Shown: in pieces, positions 45,361 to 54,637 of the stretch
How the letters are laid out: each line of letters opens with the position of its first letter
How positions within the stretch are numbered: position 1 is the stretch's first letter
Assembly: GCA_902782465.1 (NCBI GenBank)
Contig: CACZNH010000006.1
Span: 1-64,000, forward strand
Origin: an uncultured Bacteroidales bacterium
GTDB taxonomy: Bacteria > Bacteroidota > Bacteroidia > Bacteroidales > Muribaculaceae
Direction of reading: 5' to 3'
DNA: 64,000 nucleotides
Notes under the pieces: generated by a model
Databases searched by the model: none
What the model saw: only the letters and a program-made list of their open reading frames with translations
What the model was told of the DNA's origin: nothing
Position numbers and translations under genes: made by a program

Positions 45361-46011
45361 TTATTTCTCAACGTAGATACCATCAACATAGATACCCGAA
45401 GCGTGAACATGCTCGGGAGCAATCTCGCCAACGGGAACCAGTTTCTCGGCCTCAACGACTACATAATCGGCTGCAGTGGCCATCAGCGGGTTGAAGTTGT
45501 TGGTGGTGCCCAGGAATACCATGTTACCGAACTCGTCAACGATGTTGGCACGCAGGAAAGCGATGTCGGCACGCAGAGGCTTCTCCAGCAGATAGTCCTT
45601 GCCGTCAACCTTGATGATTTCCTTGCCGTCGGCCATGATGGTGCCCAGACCGGTGGGGGTCAACACGCCACCCAGACCAGCACCTGCCGCACGGATGCGC
45701 TCTGCCAGGGTGCCCTGGGGAACGTACTCAACGATGAGGGTGCCCTCATTCTTCTGCAGCGCTGTCTGCTTGTTGGTACCCGTGTGGGAAACGATAGCCT
45801 TCTTCACCTGGTGGTTAGAAACCAACTTGCCGTGAGCCACCTCGTCATAGGCGGTGTCGTTAGCAATGATAGTAAGGTCCTTAACACCCTTTTCTACAAT
45901 GGCGTCAATAATCTGGGTGGCACTGCCATTACCCAAGAAACCGCCAAACATAATAGTCATGCCGTCCTGTACTTTTTCAACGGCCTGTTCCAATGTGATT
46001 TGTTTGTTCAT
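45361..46011 (-). CDS. CoA-transferase subunit A (butyryl-CoA:acetoacetate type)
   Basis: A 216-residue alpha subunit of a family I CoA-transferase (AtoD/ScoA-like): DGMTIMFGGFLGNGSATQII (about 16-35), ADGKEIIKVDGKDYLLEKPL and a C-terminal VGEIAPEHVHASGIYVD. It is the first gene of the lysine operon, just downstream of the -7 box at 46056-46063. Its partner subunit B lies about 9 kb downstream in the same operon. Confidence 0.93.
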   Translation of the reverse strand: MNKQITLEQAVEKVQDGMTIMFGGFLGNGSATQIIDAIVEKGVKDLTIIANDTAYDEVAHGKLVSNHQVKKAIVSHTGTNKQTALQKNEGTLIVEYVPQGTLAERIRAAGAGLGGVLTPTGLGTIMADGKEIIKVDGKDYLLEKPLRADIAFLRANIVDEFGNMVFLGTTNNFNPLMATAADYVVVEAEKLVPVGEIAPEHVHASGIYVDGIYVEK

Positions 46012-46055
46012 AATGTTTATGTTTTGGAATAATTGGTTTATGTCTAATATGGCTG

Positions 46056-46063
46056 CAAATATA
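46056..46063 (-). promoter_or_regulatory. Bacteroidetes -7 box (TATATTTG) for the lysine operon
   Basis: The minus strand reads TATATTTG, 44 bases before the ctfA ATG. It is the only promoter I can support for the 15-gene run. No cobalamin riboswitch or lysine riboswitch was recognised in the 280-base gap. Confidence 0.6.
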
Positions 46064-46170
46064 GGAAAAAATCCCCATTTCTAGATGCATTATTTTGTTT
46101 TTTTTATCTAATGTGTTATAACGGCAATAATAACAGCACTTTGCGTCAGGAGCACAAAATGCCGAAAACC

Positions 46171-46212
46171 AACAAAAATCCCCTACAAAGCGTTTCAACG
46201 CCTTGCAGGGGA
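46171..46212 (-). terminator. Terminator after groEL
   Basis: TCCCCTACAAAGCG (46179-46192) pairs with CGCCTTGCAGGGGA (46199-46212), 14 bp with two G-U pairs and a 6-base loop. Read on the minus strand it is followed by ATTTTTGTT. It separates groES-groEL from the kam operon. Confidence 0.8.
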
Positions 46213-46290
46213 CACCAAAAAAACTATTGCGTTATGAAAAAGTGCTCTAGTTCCTAGCTTATTGCTAAAAGCCAAGAGCTGAAAGCCAAA

Positions 46291-47943
<1,653 letters not shown>

Positions 47944-47950
47944 TTAGTTA

Positions 47951-48223
47951 TTATTCCATAACGATGGCCAGGATGTCGTTCTGGCGCATCATGAGCAGTT
48001 TCTCGCCGTCGATTTCGATTTCGTTGCCGGCGTACTTACCGTAGAGCACGGTGTCACCAGGCTTGACAATCATTTCCTCGTCCTTGGTGCCGTTACCTGC
48101 GGCACGCACTTTGCCCTTGAGAGGTTTTTCCTTAGCGCTGTCGGGGATGATGATTCCGCCGACCACTTCTTCTGCTTTTGCCGGTTCGATGAGAACGCGG
48201 TCATTTAATGGTTTAATAGTCAT
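47951..48223 (-). CDS. groES: Co-chaperonin GroES
   Basis: GroES, 90 residues, the lid of the GroEL chamber. It starts [19 protein letters not shown], has the mobile loop [16 protein letters not shown] (about 19-34) and [17 protein letters not shown]. First gene of groES-groEL. I looked for a CIRCE operator (TTAGCACTC with inverted partner) upstream and did not find one. Confidence 0.99.
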   Translation of the reverse strand: MTIKPLNDRVLIEPAKAEEVVGGIIIPDSAKEKPLKGKVRAAGNGTKDEEMIVKPGDTVLYGKYAGNEIEIDGEKLLMMRQNDILAIVME

Positions 48224-48374
48224 GATTAAATTGTTAGTTGTTAATTATTATTGTTTTTTGAGTTTTCACGACCTGCTAGACAGCAACGAGTGTGCCAACA
48301 AAGAAAAGGCGTCAGCAATGCGACAATTTGTCACCCCATGCTGACATTTCGTTGTCCTTACAGACAAATCCTCC

Positions 48375-49010
48375 TTATTTCACCAGTTTTTGGACCGTAG
48401 TGGAGCCGTCGCTATAGGTGGTAACCACAATGGTCAAGCCGCCTGGTTGCATGACCTCCTGCCCTGCCGCATTGAAGTATCTCACCTGGGCCACCTCACG
48501 GTTTGCAGCCAACTCGGGAGCCTGTGTCGATTCGTCATCATCGAGCGTCACCGTGATGGTACGGATATCGGCCATGCCCTCCAGCCCCACATAATCACTG
48601 AACATATCAAAGAACTCAAATACCGTAATCATCTCCCCATCAACGACAGTTGTATTCTGGGTATATTGATAGTTGCTTTCATAGAGCAAAACAAAAGACG
48701 CGTCGATGCACGTTTGCGGATAAGTGAAAGAGACCGACTTAATGCCATAAAGGGGTGACCAGATGTTCATTTTACCCCGATAATAATAGGCATCATGCTC
48801 ATTCTCCATCTCTTCATCCATTTGGAATTCTACCTCGACATCATCCTTGGTGATGAGGTAGTAGCCCAATGGCATAGGGCCGAAACCAGGCATTTCGATA
48901 CACACCGGCTCCGGCCAGATGTCGGCAGGGTTGAAAACGACAACACGGTCGGCCACGGCGGTAGAAGCCAGCATCAACAGAGCGCCAAGGGTGAGAATCA
49001 TGCGGGTCAT
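48375..49010 (-). CDS. Exported protein with T9SS-like C-terminal tail
   Basis: A 211-residue protein from the ATG at 49010 (MTRMILTLGALLMLAS). The longer reading from 49106 would cross the divergent promoters. A signal peptide ends near VAD. The body is acidic and unrecognised. The last 35 residues (VRYFNAAGQEVMQPGGLTI, then TYSDGSTTVQKLVK) resemble a compact type A T9SS sorting tail: an N-A-A-G-Q turn, then a short strand and a lysine-ended K-L-V-K. It may be SprA cargo; this is inference. It is divergent from the EEP-family gene. Confidence 0.7.
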   Translation of the reverse strand: MTRMILTLGALLMLASTAVADRVVVFNPADIWPEPVCIEMPGFGPMPLGYYLITKDDVEVEFQMDEEMENEHDAYYYRGKMNIWSPLYGIKSVSFTYPQTCIDASFVLLYESNYQYTQNTTVVDGEMITVFEFFDMFSDYVGLEGMADIRTITVTLDDDESTQAPELAANREVAQVRYFNAAGQEVMQPGGLTIVVTTYSDGSTTVQKLVK

Positions 49011-49029
49011 AAGCACATCGGTTTTTTTG

Positions 49030-49037
49030 CAAAAATA
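49030..49037 (-). promoter_or_regulatory. Bacteroidetes -7 box (TATTTTTG) for the minus-strand exported protein
   Basis: The minus strand reads TATTTTTG, 20 bases before the ATG at 49010. It faces the plus-strand boxes at 49062-49078. Confidence 0.55.
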
Positions 49038-49061
49038 GCAAGAACTATCGATTAGCACAAT

Positions 49062-49078
49062 TATTTTTGTTATTTTTG
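49062..49078 (+). promoter_or_regulatory. Tandem -7 boxes (TATTTTTG twice) for the EEP gene
   Basis: TATTTTTG occurs at 49062-49069 and 49071-49078, two overlapping-register candidates, 27-35 bases before the ATG at 49105. Confidence 0.5.
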
Positions 49079-49104
49079 TGCCATCAACTAACATTATCAT
49101 TAAC

Positions 49105-50022
49105 ATGAAAAGGTTTTATCTATTCGTCTATTTCGTCTATGTGGCCGTGGCAGCACTGTCGGCCCAGATGCTCGTGGGTTCCTACAACATCCGTTTAAAC
49201 GTCAGCAGTGACAGCGTTGCCGGCAATGGGTGGCATCAGCGCTGCCGGGTCATCTGTGACCAAGTGAATTTCATGTCGCCCGACATCTTCGGCACCCAGG
49301 AGGTGCTGCACGGGCAGTTGATGGATATGCTCGAGGGGCTGGACGGCTATGACTACCTGGGCGTGGGCCGTGACGACGGCAAGACGAGAGGCGAGTATGC
49401 CGCCATCTTTTACAAGCCCGAAAGCCTGAGGCTGCTGGACCAGGGCAACTTCTGGCTCAGTGAGACGCCCGACCGCCCCGGCCTTGGATGGGACGCGGCA
49501 TGTGTGCGCGTCTGCACATGGGGCAAATTCGCTGCCCAAACGGCGACCGATGACGAAGCCTTCTATTTCTTCAATCTGCACATGGACCACGTGGGCGTGA
49601 CGGCACGTCGCGAGGGAGCCAAACTCATCGTCAGCCGCATCCGCGAGATTGCCCAGGGTGCACCGGTCATCGTCACGGGCGACTTCAACGTGGACCAGAA
49701 TGACGAGATTTACACCATCTTCACCACCTCGGGGTTGTTGAAGGATTCTTATGCAGCCGCACGGCTGCGCTTTGCCGAGAACGGCACGTTCAACTCCTTT
49801 GACACCGACCTCTACACCGAGAGCCGCATCGACCACATCTTCGTCTCGCCCGAGACGCGGGTCGAGGCTTACGGCGTGCTCACCAACAGCTACTGGCAGC
49901 CCGACCCGACCTCTGCAACGACCATCAAAGGACATGACGCCCCACAGGAGATTGACTTCAGCCGCTACATCCGCCGCCAGCCCTCCGACCACTACCCCGT
50001 CTTTGTCCGCCTCAGCCTATAA
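49105..50022 (+). CDS. Exported endonuclease/exonuclease/phosphatase-family protein
   Basis: A 305-residue EEP-superfamily metal-dependent phosphoesterase. A signal peptide runs to about residue 20 (LSAQ). Then come VGSYNIRLNVSSDS, GTQEVLHGQL (metal Glu), HMDHVG, VTGDFNVDQND (catalytic Asp/Asn) and the end SRIDHIFVSPE and PSDHYPVFVRL (catalytic Asp-His). Substrates in the family range from DNA to inositol phosphates and sphingomyelin; here an exported, non-nuclease role is likely but unproved. The ATG at 49105 is preferred because the upstream reading starts inside the promoter. Confidence 0.88.
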   Translation: MKRFYLFVYFVYVAVAALSAQMLVGSYNIRLNVSSDSVAGNGWHQRCRVICDQVNFMSPDIFGTQEVLHGQLMDMLEGLDGYDYLGVGRDDGKTRGEYAAIFYKPESLRLLDQGNFWLSETPDRPGLGWDAACVRVCTWGKFAAQTATDDEAFYFFNLHMDHVGVTARREGAKLIVSRIREIAQGAPVIVTGDFNVDQNDEIYTIFTTSGLLKDSYAAARLRFAENGTFNSFDTDLYTESRIDHIFVSPETRVEAYGVLTNSYWQPDPTSATTIKGHDAPQEIDFSRYIRRQPSDHYPVFVRLSL

Positions 50023-50045
50023 CACACTATTGGTGCCCGGTAAAA

Positions 50046-50236
50046 AGGCCGTAGGCCTGTCAAGATTATAGGCAGGGGTGGAAGGAGGCTTTGCCGACTG
50101 AAACCCCTGTTCACCGGCATCACCATCCACAAACTCCGTAGGAGTGGCAGAAAAGACCGACAAGCATTCTGCCGCCCTTACAGCAAATCCCGAGTGAAAC
50201 CGGATTCCTTGCGGGACCTTGGGTTTCACTCGGGAT
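50046..50236. repeat. Intergenic region with GTA-centred palindromes and a 15-bp hairpin
   Basis: The 276-base gap holds two short palindromes with the same centre, AGGCC-GTA-GGCCT (50046-50058) and ACTCC-GTA-GGAGT (50133-50145). Further on, ATCCCGAGTGAAACC (50187-50201) and GGTTTCACTCGGGAT (50222-50236) form a perfect 15-bp stem with a 20-base loop, probably a terminator between the convergent genes. I see no credible gene here. Confidence 0.7.
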
Positions 50237-50298
50237 GATTTTGACGCGGCTGCCCTATCGGGCGTCAGCCGTTACACGTTTCAAAATAGATGCTAATT

Positions 50299-51750
50299 CT
50301 ACGAGACGCGCACGGCACGCACAGAGCACCCATAGTAGCGTTTGACGGTGGTCCCGAGCGTGACGTTTCCCGAAATGAAGCTCAGGTCGTACGCACTGTA
50401 GGAGTAGCCAGAATAGAGCGTGCGCAACCAATAGTAGCCGCCCGAGCCCGCGCTGCCGAGCGACGTTTCATAGCGGCCGCCAGCGGCGGGCAAGAAGATG
50501 GAATTCCCATTCGGGCCGGTGACCAGTTCACCGTTAACGCCGTTCAGTTGCGTCCAAGTCCAAGTACAATTTCTATACAGTTCTAACAGCTGGTCATAGG
50601 TTGGCGTGCGCCATGAGGTGCCCCAGTTGACAAAGGCGGCATCGTCCTCAGGATCAAATTCCGTCTTGCCGTCGGTGAAACCGTTGTAGCCATTATTGCT
50701 GTGATTACAGTACTTCGTCAAAGTGTTCTGGGAGCCATTGCACCACTTATAGGTGTTCCAATTATAGACTTCTTTAGGTTCGGTCTCGCCCCAGGCGAAG
50801 TAGTCGCCATATTCCTCGGGGCTGCTGGCACCCACGTTGCAGGTTGCCCATAGCGTGCCGCTGGGCAATCCCAAGTCAACATACTCGTGGATTGTCACAT
50901 TCCACACGCCATACAACAGGTAGTCAATGAGCTCGGTCACATCAGCGATATTTACTGAGCCACTGTCATCAACGTCGGCATTTTTCAGCCTGATGTGTGT
51001 CGAATAGCCGGTCAACAGGTAGTCGGTCAACTCAGCCACATCACCAATATTCACGCTACCGGAAATATCCACGTCGCCACGCAGCAGGGGCGACATGATG
51101 ACGACCTCTTGGCCGGCAACGATGTCACCGTTGGCGTTACGAACGAACTTATTGTTAAACACCGCACCCTCAGGCGAAACAATCTGTTGATTGTTCCTTA
51201 AAGTTATAAATTGCAAATTGCCCATGGAAAACTCTGTGCCAAAAGCATGGATAACAGTTTCATAACCTGAGATAAAAAGCGTTGACGAATAGTCAGTATC
51301 ACCGGAAATGCCTTTTGCACCTTTGGCATAAACTTGTGCGCCGTCAGTCACACTCAGTCGAACTGAAGTATATGATGGATTGTCAAACATGATTCCACAA
51401 TCGGCTCCAGTAGCCTTCAGTGTTCCCGTGCCTGTGATGGTCGCGTTGGCAGTGACCTTAATACCGGAATAACTATTACTGGTCACCTGATTGGTTCCGA
51501 TGAGTTTAACGGTCATGCCATTTATGCCCACCGTCATGCCCTGCGCCTCAACGCTGCCAGTATTGATGTTGGCATTGTTGAGGGTCAGAGTAAAGGTTTC
51601 CTCATCAAACGTCACCGTACCGTCACCGAGGACATCAAGGGCATTAGTACTCGTCACTTGAATTCCCTTAATGTAGACGGGATACTCTATTGCTTTGGCG
51701 CTGAGGGCGCACATCAGACATACCAGGAATGTAATAAATACTTTTCTCAT
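50299..51750 (-). CDS. Exported protein with dockerin and FISUMP domains
   Basis: A 483-residue exported protein. The signal peptide ends near AKA (residue 20). Residues 20-220 are beta-rich with GTGTLKATGADCGI-type repeated strands, as in carbohydrate-related beta-helix-like domains. Two dockerin-like calcium loops follow: GDVDISGSVNIGDVAEL (about 225-241) and ADVDDSGSVNIADVTEL. The C-terminus (about 293-483) is a FISUMP domain: EYVDLGLPSGTLWATCNVG, then FAWGETEPKEVYNW and GYYWLRTLYSGYS. FISUMP proteins are abundant at the surface of Fibrobacter and Bacteroidales; function is unknown. It is convergent with the EEP gene. Confidence 0.88.
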   Translation of the reverse strand: MRKVFITFLVCLMCALSAKAIEYPVYIKGIQVTSTNALDVLGDGTVTFDEETFTLTLNNANINTGSVEAQGMTVGINGMTVKLIGTNQVTSNSYSGIKVTANATITGTGTLKATGADCGIMFDNPSYTSVRLSVTDGAQVYAKGAKGISGDTDYSSTLFISGYETVIHAFGTEFSMGNLQFITLRNNQQIVSPEGAVFNNKFVRNANGDIVAGQEVVIMSPLLRGDVDISGSVNIGDVAELTDYLLTGYSTHIRLKNADVDDSGSVNIADVTELIDYLLYGVWNVTIHEYVDLGLPSGTLWATCNVGASSPEEYGDYFAWGETEPKEVYNWNTYKWCNGSQNTLTKYCNHSNNGYNGFTDGKTEFDPEDDAAFVNWGTSWRTPTYDQLLELYRNCTWTWTQLNGVNGELVTGPNGNSIFLPAAGGRYETSLGSAGSGGYYWLRTLYSGYSYSAYDLSFISGNVTLGTTVKRYYGCSVRAVRVS

Positions 51751-51799
51751 AAATCAGTCATGTATTAGTGGGTTAAACAAATCTATCTTTAGGATTGTG

Positions 51800-51807
51800 C
51801 AAATATA
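51800..51807 (-). promoter_or_regulatory. Bacteroidetes -7 box (TATATTTG) for the FISUMP gene
   Basis: The minus strand reads TATATTTG, 49 bases before the FISUMP-protein ATG. The plus-strand WG gene has a weaker TAATTTCG at 51900-51907. Confidence 0.55.
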
Positions 51808-51936
51808 GCTAAAAGAATTGACACAAGAAAGCGAATGGCAAAAAAGCACAAAAAATGTTACATAATTCTATAATTCAACCGTGAATGGAAAAATTTGAGT
51901 AATTTCGCCCTCCGAAAGCAAAAACAACGAGAATAA

Positions 51937-53454
51937 ATGAAGATTTTATCGAGAATCGCGCTTGCCGCATGTGCGGCAGTGCTGCTGACCGCTTGTGGCG
52001 GCAATGAGACGACTTACCAGTACAAAACGCAATATCTGCCTGTGCAACTCGTGGGCAGCGAGAAGTGGAGCATCCTCGACGTCAACAGCGGCGAGGTGGT
52101 TGCCAAGGACGCCTTTGACCAGGCTCCCTCACCCATCGTGGCAGGGATGTTCTACGTGATGAACAGCGAGGGCAGTTACGACTACTACGACGTCAGCGCC
52201 CCGACAACGCCCGTTGCCGGCCACTTTGGCAGCGTGACCTCCTATAGCGACGACGGTGTGGCCGTGTGCAGCCGCGTGGGTGCTTCGCTGTGTGTCATCG
52301 ACCGCAAGGGCCAGGTCGTAAAGGAGTTGCCCAAGGAGGTGGCCCAGTGCTCGATGTTTGCCCGTGGTATGGCAGCCTTCCAGAACGACAACGGCATGTG
52401 GGGCTACATCAACTCCAGCGGTGACACCATCGTGCCTGCAGTGTACTCCAGCGCCAACCTGTTCCTGTACAACGACGTGGCTGTTGTCGTAGGGCCGCAG
52501 CAGGAGGGCGACAGCATCGTCAGCTTCTCGGTCATCGACAAGAGCGGAGCGGTGAAATACACCGCCAGCGCCGCCGACTATCAGCCCGTTCAGCCTTACT
52601 ACATCAACGGTGTGCTGCCTGCCGTCAAGGGCGACAGCCTGGTGTGCCTGGACAGCAACGGCAAGGAAGTGCCCAACCCCATCGACGACAAGCAGGCGGT
52701 GGAGAAAGGCGGCTATAATGACTTCTCACGCACCCCGTCGGGCGACTACATCGTCATCAAGGGCAAGAAAACGGGTATGGTGGACAAGAGCGGCAAGACG
52801 CTTGTTCCCATCGAATATGACAACCTGATTGACATCAACGGCGAACGCCTGATCGCTGTCAAGGGCGGCGTCTGCCACATCATCGACCGTCAGGGCAAGG
52901 CTGTGGGCACCGCCAAGTTCAGCAACGCCCATGTGACCGAGGACAACCCTTACGCCACCCGCGGTTTCATCGACCCGAGCCTGGTGGCCGCCTCGATGAT
53001 GATGATGTTTGACGAGAGTTCCTGCTGCGGTGCCGATGGCCAGACCACGCTGATGGACATGAACGGCATGGTCAGCACCGACGCCCGCCTGTATGCAGGC
53101 AGCAACACGCTCATTGTGCCGCAGGGCCCCTACATGATACAATATGTGTTTGACCGCGAGGTAGCGACGATGAATGCCGACAGCACAGCAGCCGCTTTCA
53201 ACTACGATGCCCGTGTGAACCGTGTCATCATCTCGTCCAACCTCAACCACTGCCCCGCCACAACCGAGGGTGCCATCGTCAGGACCGTCGAGAGCCACCT
53301 GGGCACCAAGAGCTTTGTGCTTGCAAGGGACAACATCTTCTGCAGCGACTACAACCTCACGGCGTTGACCCTGGGCTACGAGAAGGGCATCTTGAACCTG
53401 ACCTACTACATGCACTTCAACGAGTCGGTAGCGCCCAAGCGTATTAAGCGTTAG
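51937..53454 (+). CDS. WG-repeat lipoprotein
   Basis: A 505-residue lipoprotein: lipobox LLTACGG with Cys20. The body carries WG-type repeats of the form GMWGYINSSGDTIVPAVY (about 154-171) and KTGMVDKSGKTLVPIEYD (about 280-297), typical of Bacteroidetes surface or periplasmic proteins of unknown role. The last 160 residues are non-repetitive. It is followed by queD after a heptamer array. No enzyme motif is seen. Confidence 0.82.
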   Translation: MKILSRIALAACAAVLLTACGGNETTYQYKTQYLPVQLVGSEKWSILDVNSGEVVAKDAFDQAPSPIVAGMFYVMNSEGSYDYYDVSAPTTPVAGHFGSVTSYSDDGVAVCSRVGASLCVIDRKGQVVKELPKEVAQCSMFARGMAAFQNDNGMWGYINSSGDTIVPAVYSSANLFLYNDVAVVVGPQQEGDSIVSFSVIDKSGAVKYTASAADYQPVQPYYINGVLPAVKGDSLVCLDSNGKEVPNPIDDKQAVEKGGYNDFSRTPSGDYIVIKGKKTGMVDKSGKTLVPIEYDNLIDINGERLIAVKGGVCHIIDRQGKAVGTAKFSNAHVTEDNPYATRGFIDPSLVAASMMMMFDESSCCGADGQTTLMDMNGMVSTDARLYAGSNTLIVPQGPYMIQYVFDREVATMNADSTAAAFNYDARVNRVIISSNLNHCPATTEGAIVRTVESHLGTKSFVLARDNIFCSDYNLTALTLGYEKGILNLTYYMHFNESVAPKRIKR

Positions 53455-53465
53455 ACTCTAGCTGC

Positions 53466-53550
53466 GACAACTGAAAACTGACAACTGAAAACTGACAACT
53501 GAAAACTGACAACTGAAAACTGACAACTGACAACTGACAACTAAAAACTA
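53466..53550. repeat. Heptamer array, one orientation (WG gene/queD gap)
   Basis: About twelve heptamers, mostly alternating CTGAAAA and CTGACAA. The run ends in CTAAAAA just before queD. There is no inverted arm. Confidence 0.88.
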
Positions 53551-53555
53551 ATAAT

Positions 53556-53891
53556 ATGTATTACGTTCAAAAGACACTGGAGATTTCATCGGCACACATG
53601 CTGTATCTGGACCATAACAGCAAGTGCGAGAACCTGCATGGCCACAACTGGATTGTGAACGTGTATTGCAAGGCCAAGGAGCTTGATGACAACGGTATGG
53701 TCACCGACTTCACCATCATCAAGGAGATGGTGCACGGCAAGCTGGACCACCGTTACCTCAACGAGGTGCTGGACTTCAACCCCACCGCCGAGAACATCGC
53801 CCACTGGATTGTGGAGAATGTCCCCAACTGCTACCGTGCCGACGTGCGTGAGAGCGCCAACAACCTGGCCATCTACGTCAAGGACGAGTAA
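53556..53891 (+). CDS. queD: 6-carboxy-5,6,7,8-tetrahydropterin synthase
   Basis: QueD, 111 residues, second step of queuosine/preQ0 synthesis from GTP-derived dihydroneopterin triphosphate. The zinc histidines are His14 (SSAHML), His28 and His30 (NLHGHNW). Cys24 in KCENLHGH is the catalytic cysteine. It is followed by queE after an inverted heptamer array. queC and queF are not in the window. Confidence 0.96.
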   Translation: MYYVQKTLEISSAHMLYLDHNSKCENLHGHNWIVNVYCKAKELDDNGMVTDFTIIKEMVHGKLDHRYLNEVLDFNPTAENIAHWIVENVPNCYRADVRESANNLAIYVKDE

Positions 53892-53894
53892 CTA

Positions 53895-53974
53895 AGTTTT
53901 GAGTTTTACAGTTTTCAGTTGATGGCGGATGACACTGAAAACTGAAAACTGAAAACTGAAAACTGAAAACTGAA
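53895..53974. repeat. Inverted heptamer array with GCGGATGACACTGA core (queD/queE gap)
   Basis: A short left arm of TTTTGAG/TTTTACAG/TTTTCAG (53898-53920), core GCGGATGACACTGA at 53925-53938, then a right arm of six AAAACTG words. This is the only core-containing array in a plus-strand operon. Confidence 0.88.
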
Positions 53975-53978
53975 ACTC

Positions 53979-54569
53979 ATGTGGAAAGTTAACGAAATCT
54001 TCCACTCCCTGCAGGGCGAGGGATATCACACAGGAACCGCCAGCGTGTTCATCAGGCTGAGCGGCTGCAACCTGCATTGTGCCTTTTGTGACACGCAGCA
54101 CGAGTCAGGCACAATGATGTCGCTGCCCGAAATCGTCGAGCAGGTGAACCGCTACCCCACCGCACCGCTCATCATACTCACCGGCGGCGAGCCCTCGTTG
54201 TGGATTGACGAGAATTTTATCAAGGGGCTTAAAGAAATGACAGGGAAAACCATCGCCATCGAGACAAACGGCACACATTCCCTGCCTCACGGCATTGACT
54301 GGGTAACCCTGTCACCCAAGGGTGGCATCGGTGACAGCGGTGACGCACCACTGGTGCTCAAGCGTTGCGATGAGTTGAAGGTGGTGTATCTGGGACAAGA
54401 CCTCAGCCAATATGACAGTATCGAGGCCACGCACCGCTACTTGCAACCCTGCTGGACCGAAGATGAAAAAACACGCCGCCATAACCTGATAGCCACCGTT
54501 GATGCCGTGATGAACAATCCACAGTGGCGCCTATCATTGCAAACACATCGGATATTAGGAATAAAATAA
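53979..54569 (+). CDS. queE: 7-carboxy-7-deazaguanine synthase
   Basis: QueE, 196 residues, a radical SAM enzyme that contracts the pterin ring of the QueD product to 7-carboxy-7-deazaguanine. The iron-sulfur cysteines are Cys30, Cys34 and Cys37 in SGCNLHCAFCDTQHE. The segments EIFHSLQGEGYHTG and LTGGEPSLW are family features. The short, compact form is typical of many bacterial QueE. It is followed by a terminator that overlaps the stop codon. Confidence 0.96.
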   Translation: MWKVNEIFHSLQGEGYHTGTASVFIRLSGCNLHCAFCDTQHESGTMMSLPEIVEQVNRYPTAPLIILTGGEPSLWIDENFIKGLKEMTGKTIAIETNGTHSLPHGIDWVTLSPKGGIGDSGDAPLVLKRCDELKVVYLGQDLSQYDSIEATHRYLQPCWTEDEKTRRHNLIATVDAVMNNPQWRLSLQTHRILGIK

Positions 54570-54590
54570 AGCGGGCCAGGCCCGCTTTTA
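54567..54590. terminator. Terminator after queE
   Basis: AAAGCGGGCC and GGCCCGCTTT (54568-54588) pair around a single A, followed by TTATTATTT. The left arm uses the queE stop codon. It can also serve the convergent phosphoesterase gene. Confidence 0.85.
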
Positions 54591-54637
54591 TTATTTAGAA
54601 ACTTTAAGGTCCTTAGGGTCTTTAATGTCTTTAAGGA

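Noticed and set aside
46012..46290. Possible cobalamin riboswitch before the B12-dependent lysine operon
   Set aside because: I could not find the conserved B12-box or a fitting stem; only a groEL terminator and a -7 box are visible.
48224..48374. CIRCE heat-shock operator upstream of groES
   Set aside because: No TTAGCACTC inverted repeat is present; ACGAGTGTGCC is only a chance partial match.
50017..50229. Minus-strand 70-codon ORF in the EEP/FISUMP gap
   Set aside because: It runs through the palindromes and hairpin, has no promoter or start context, and looks like a translated non-coding repeat.
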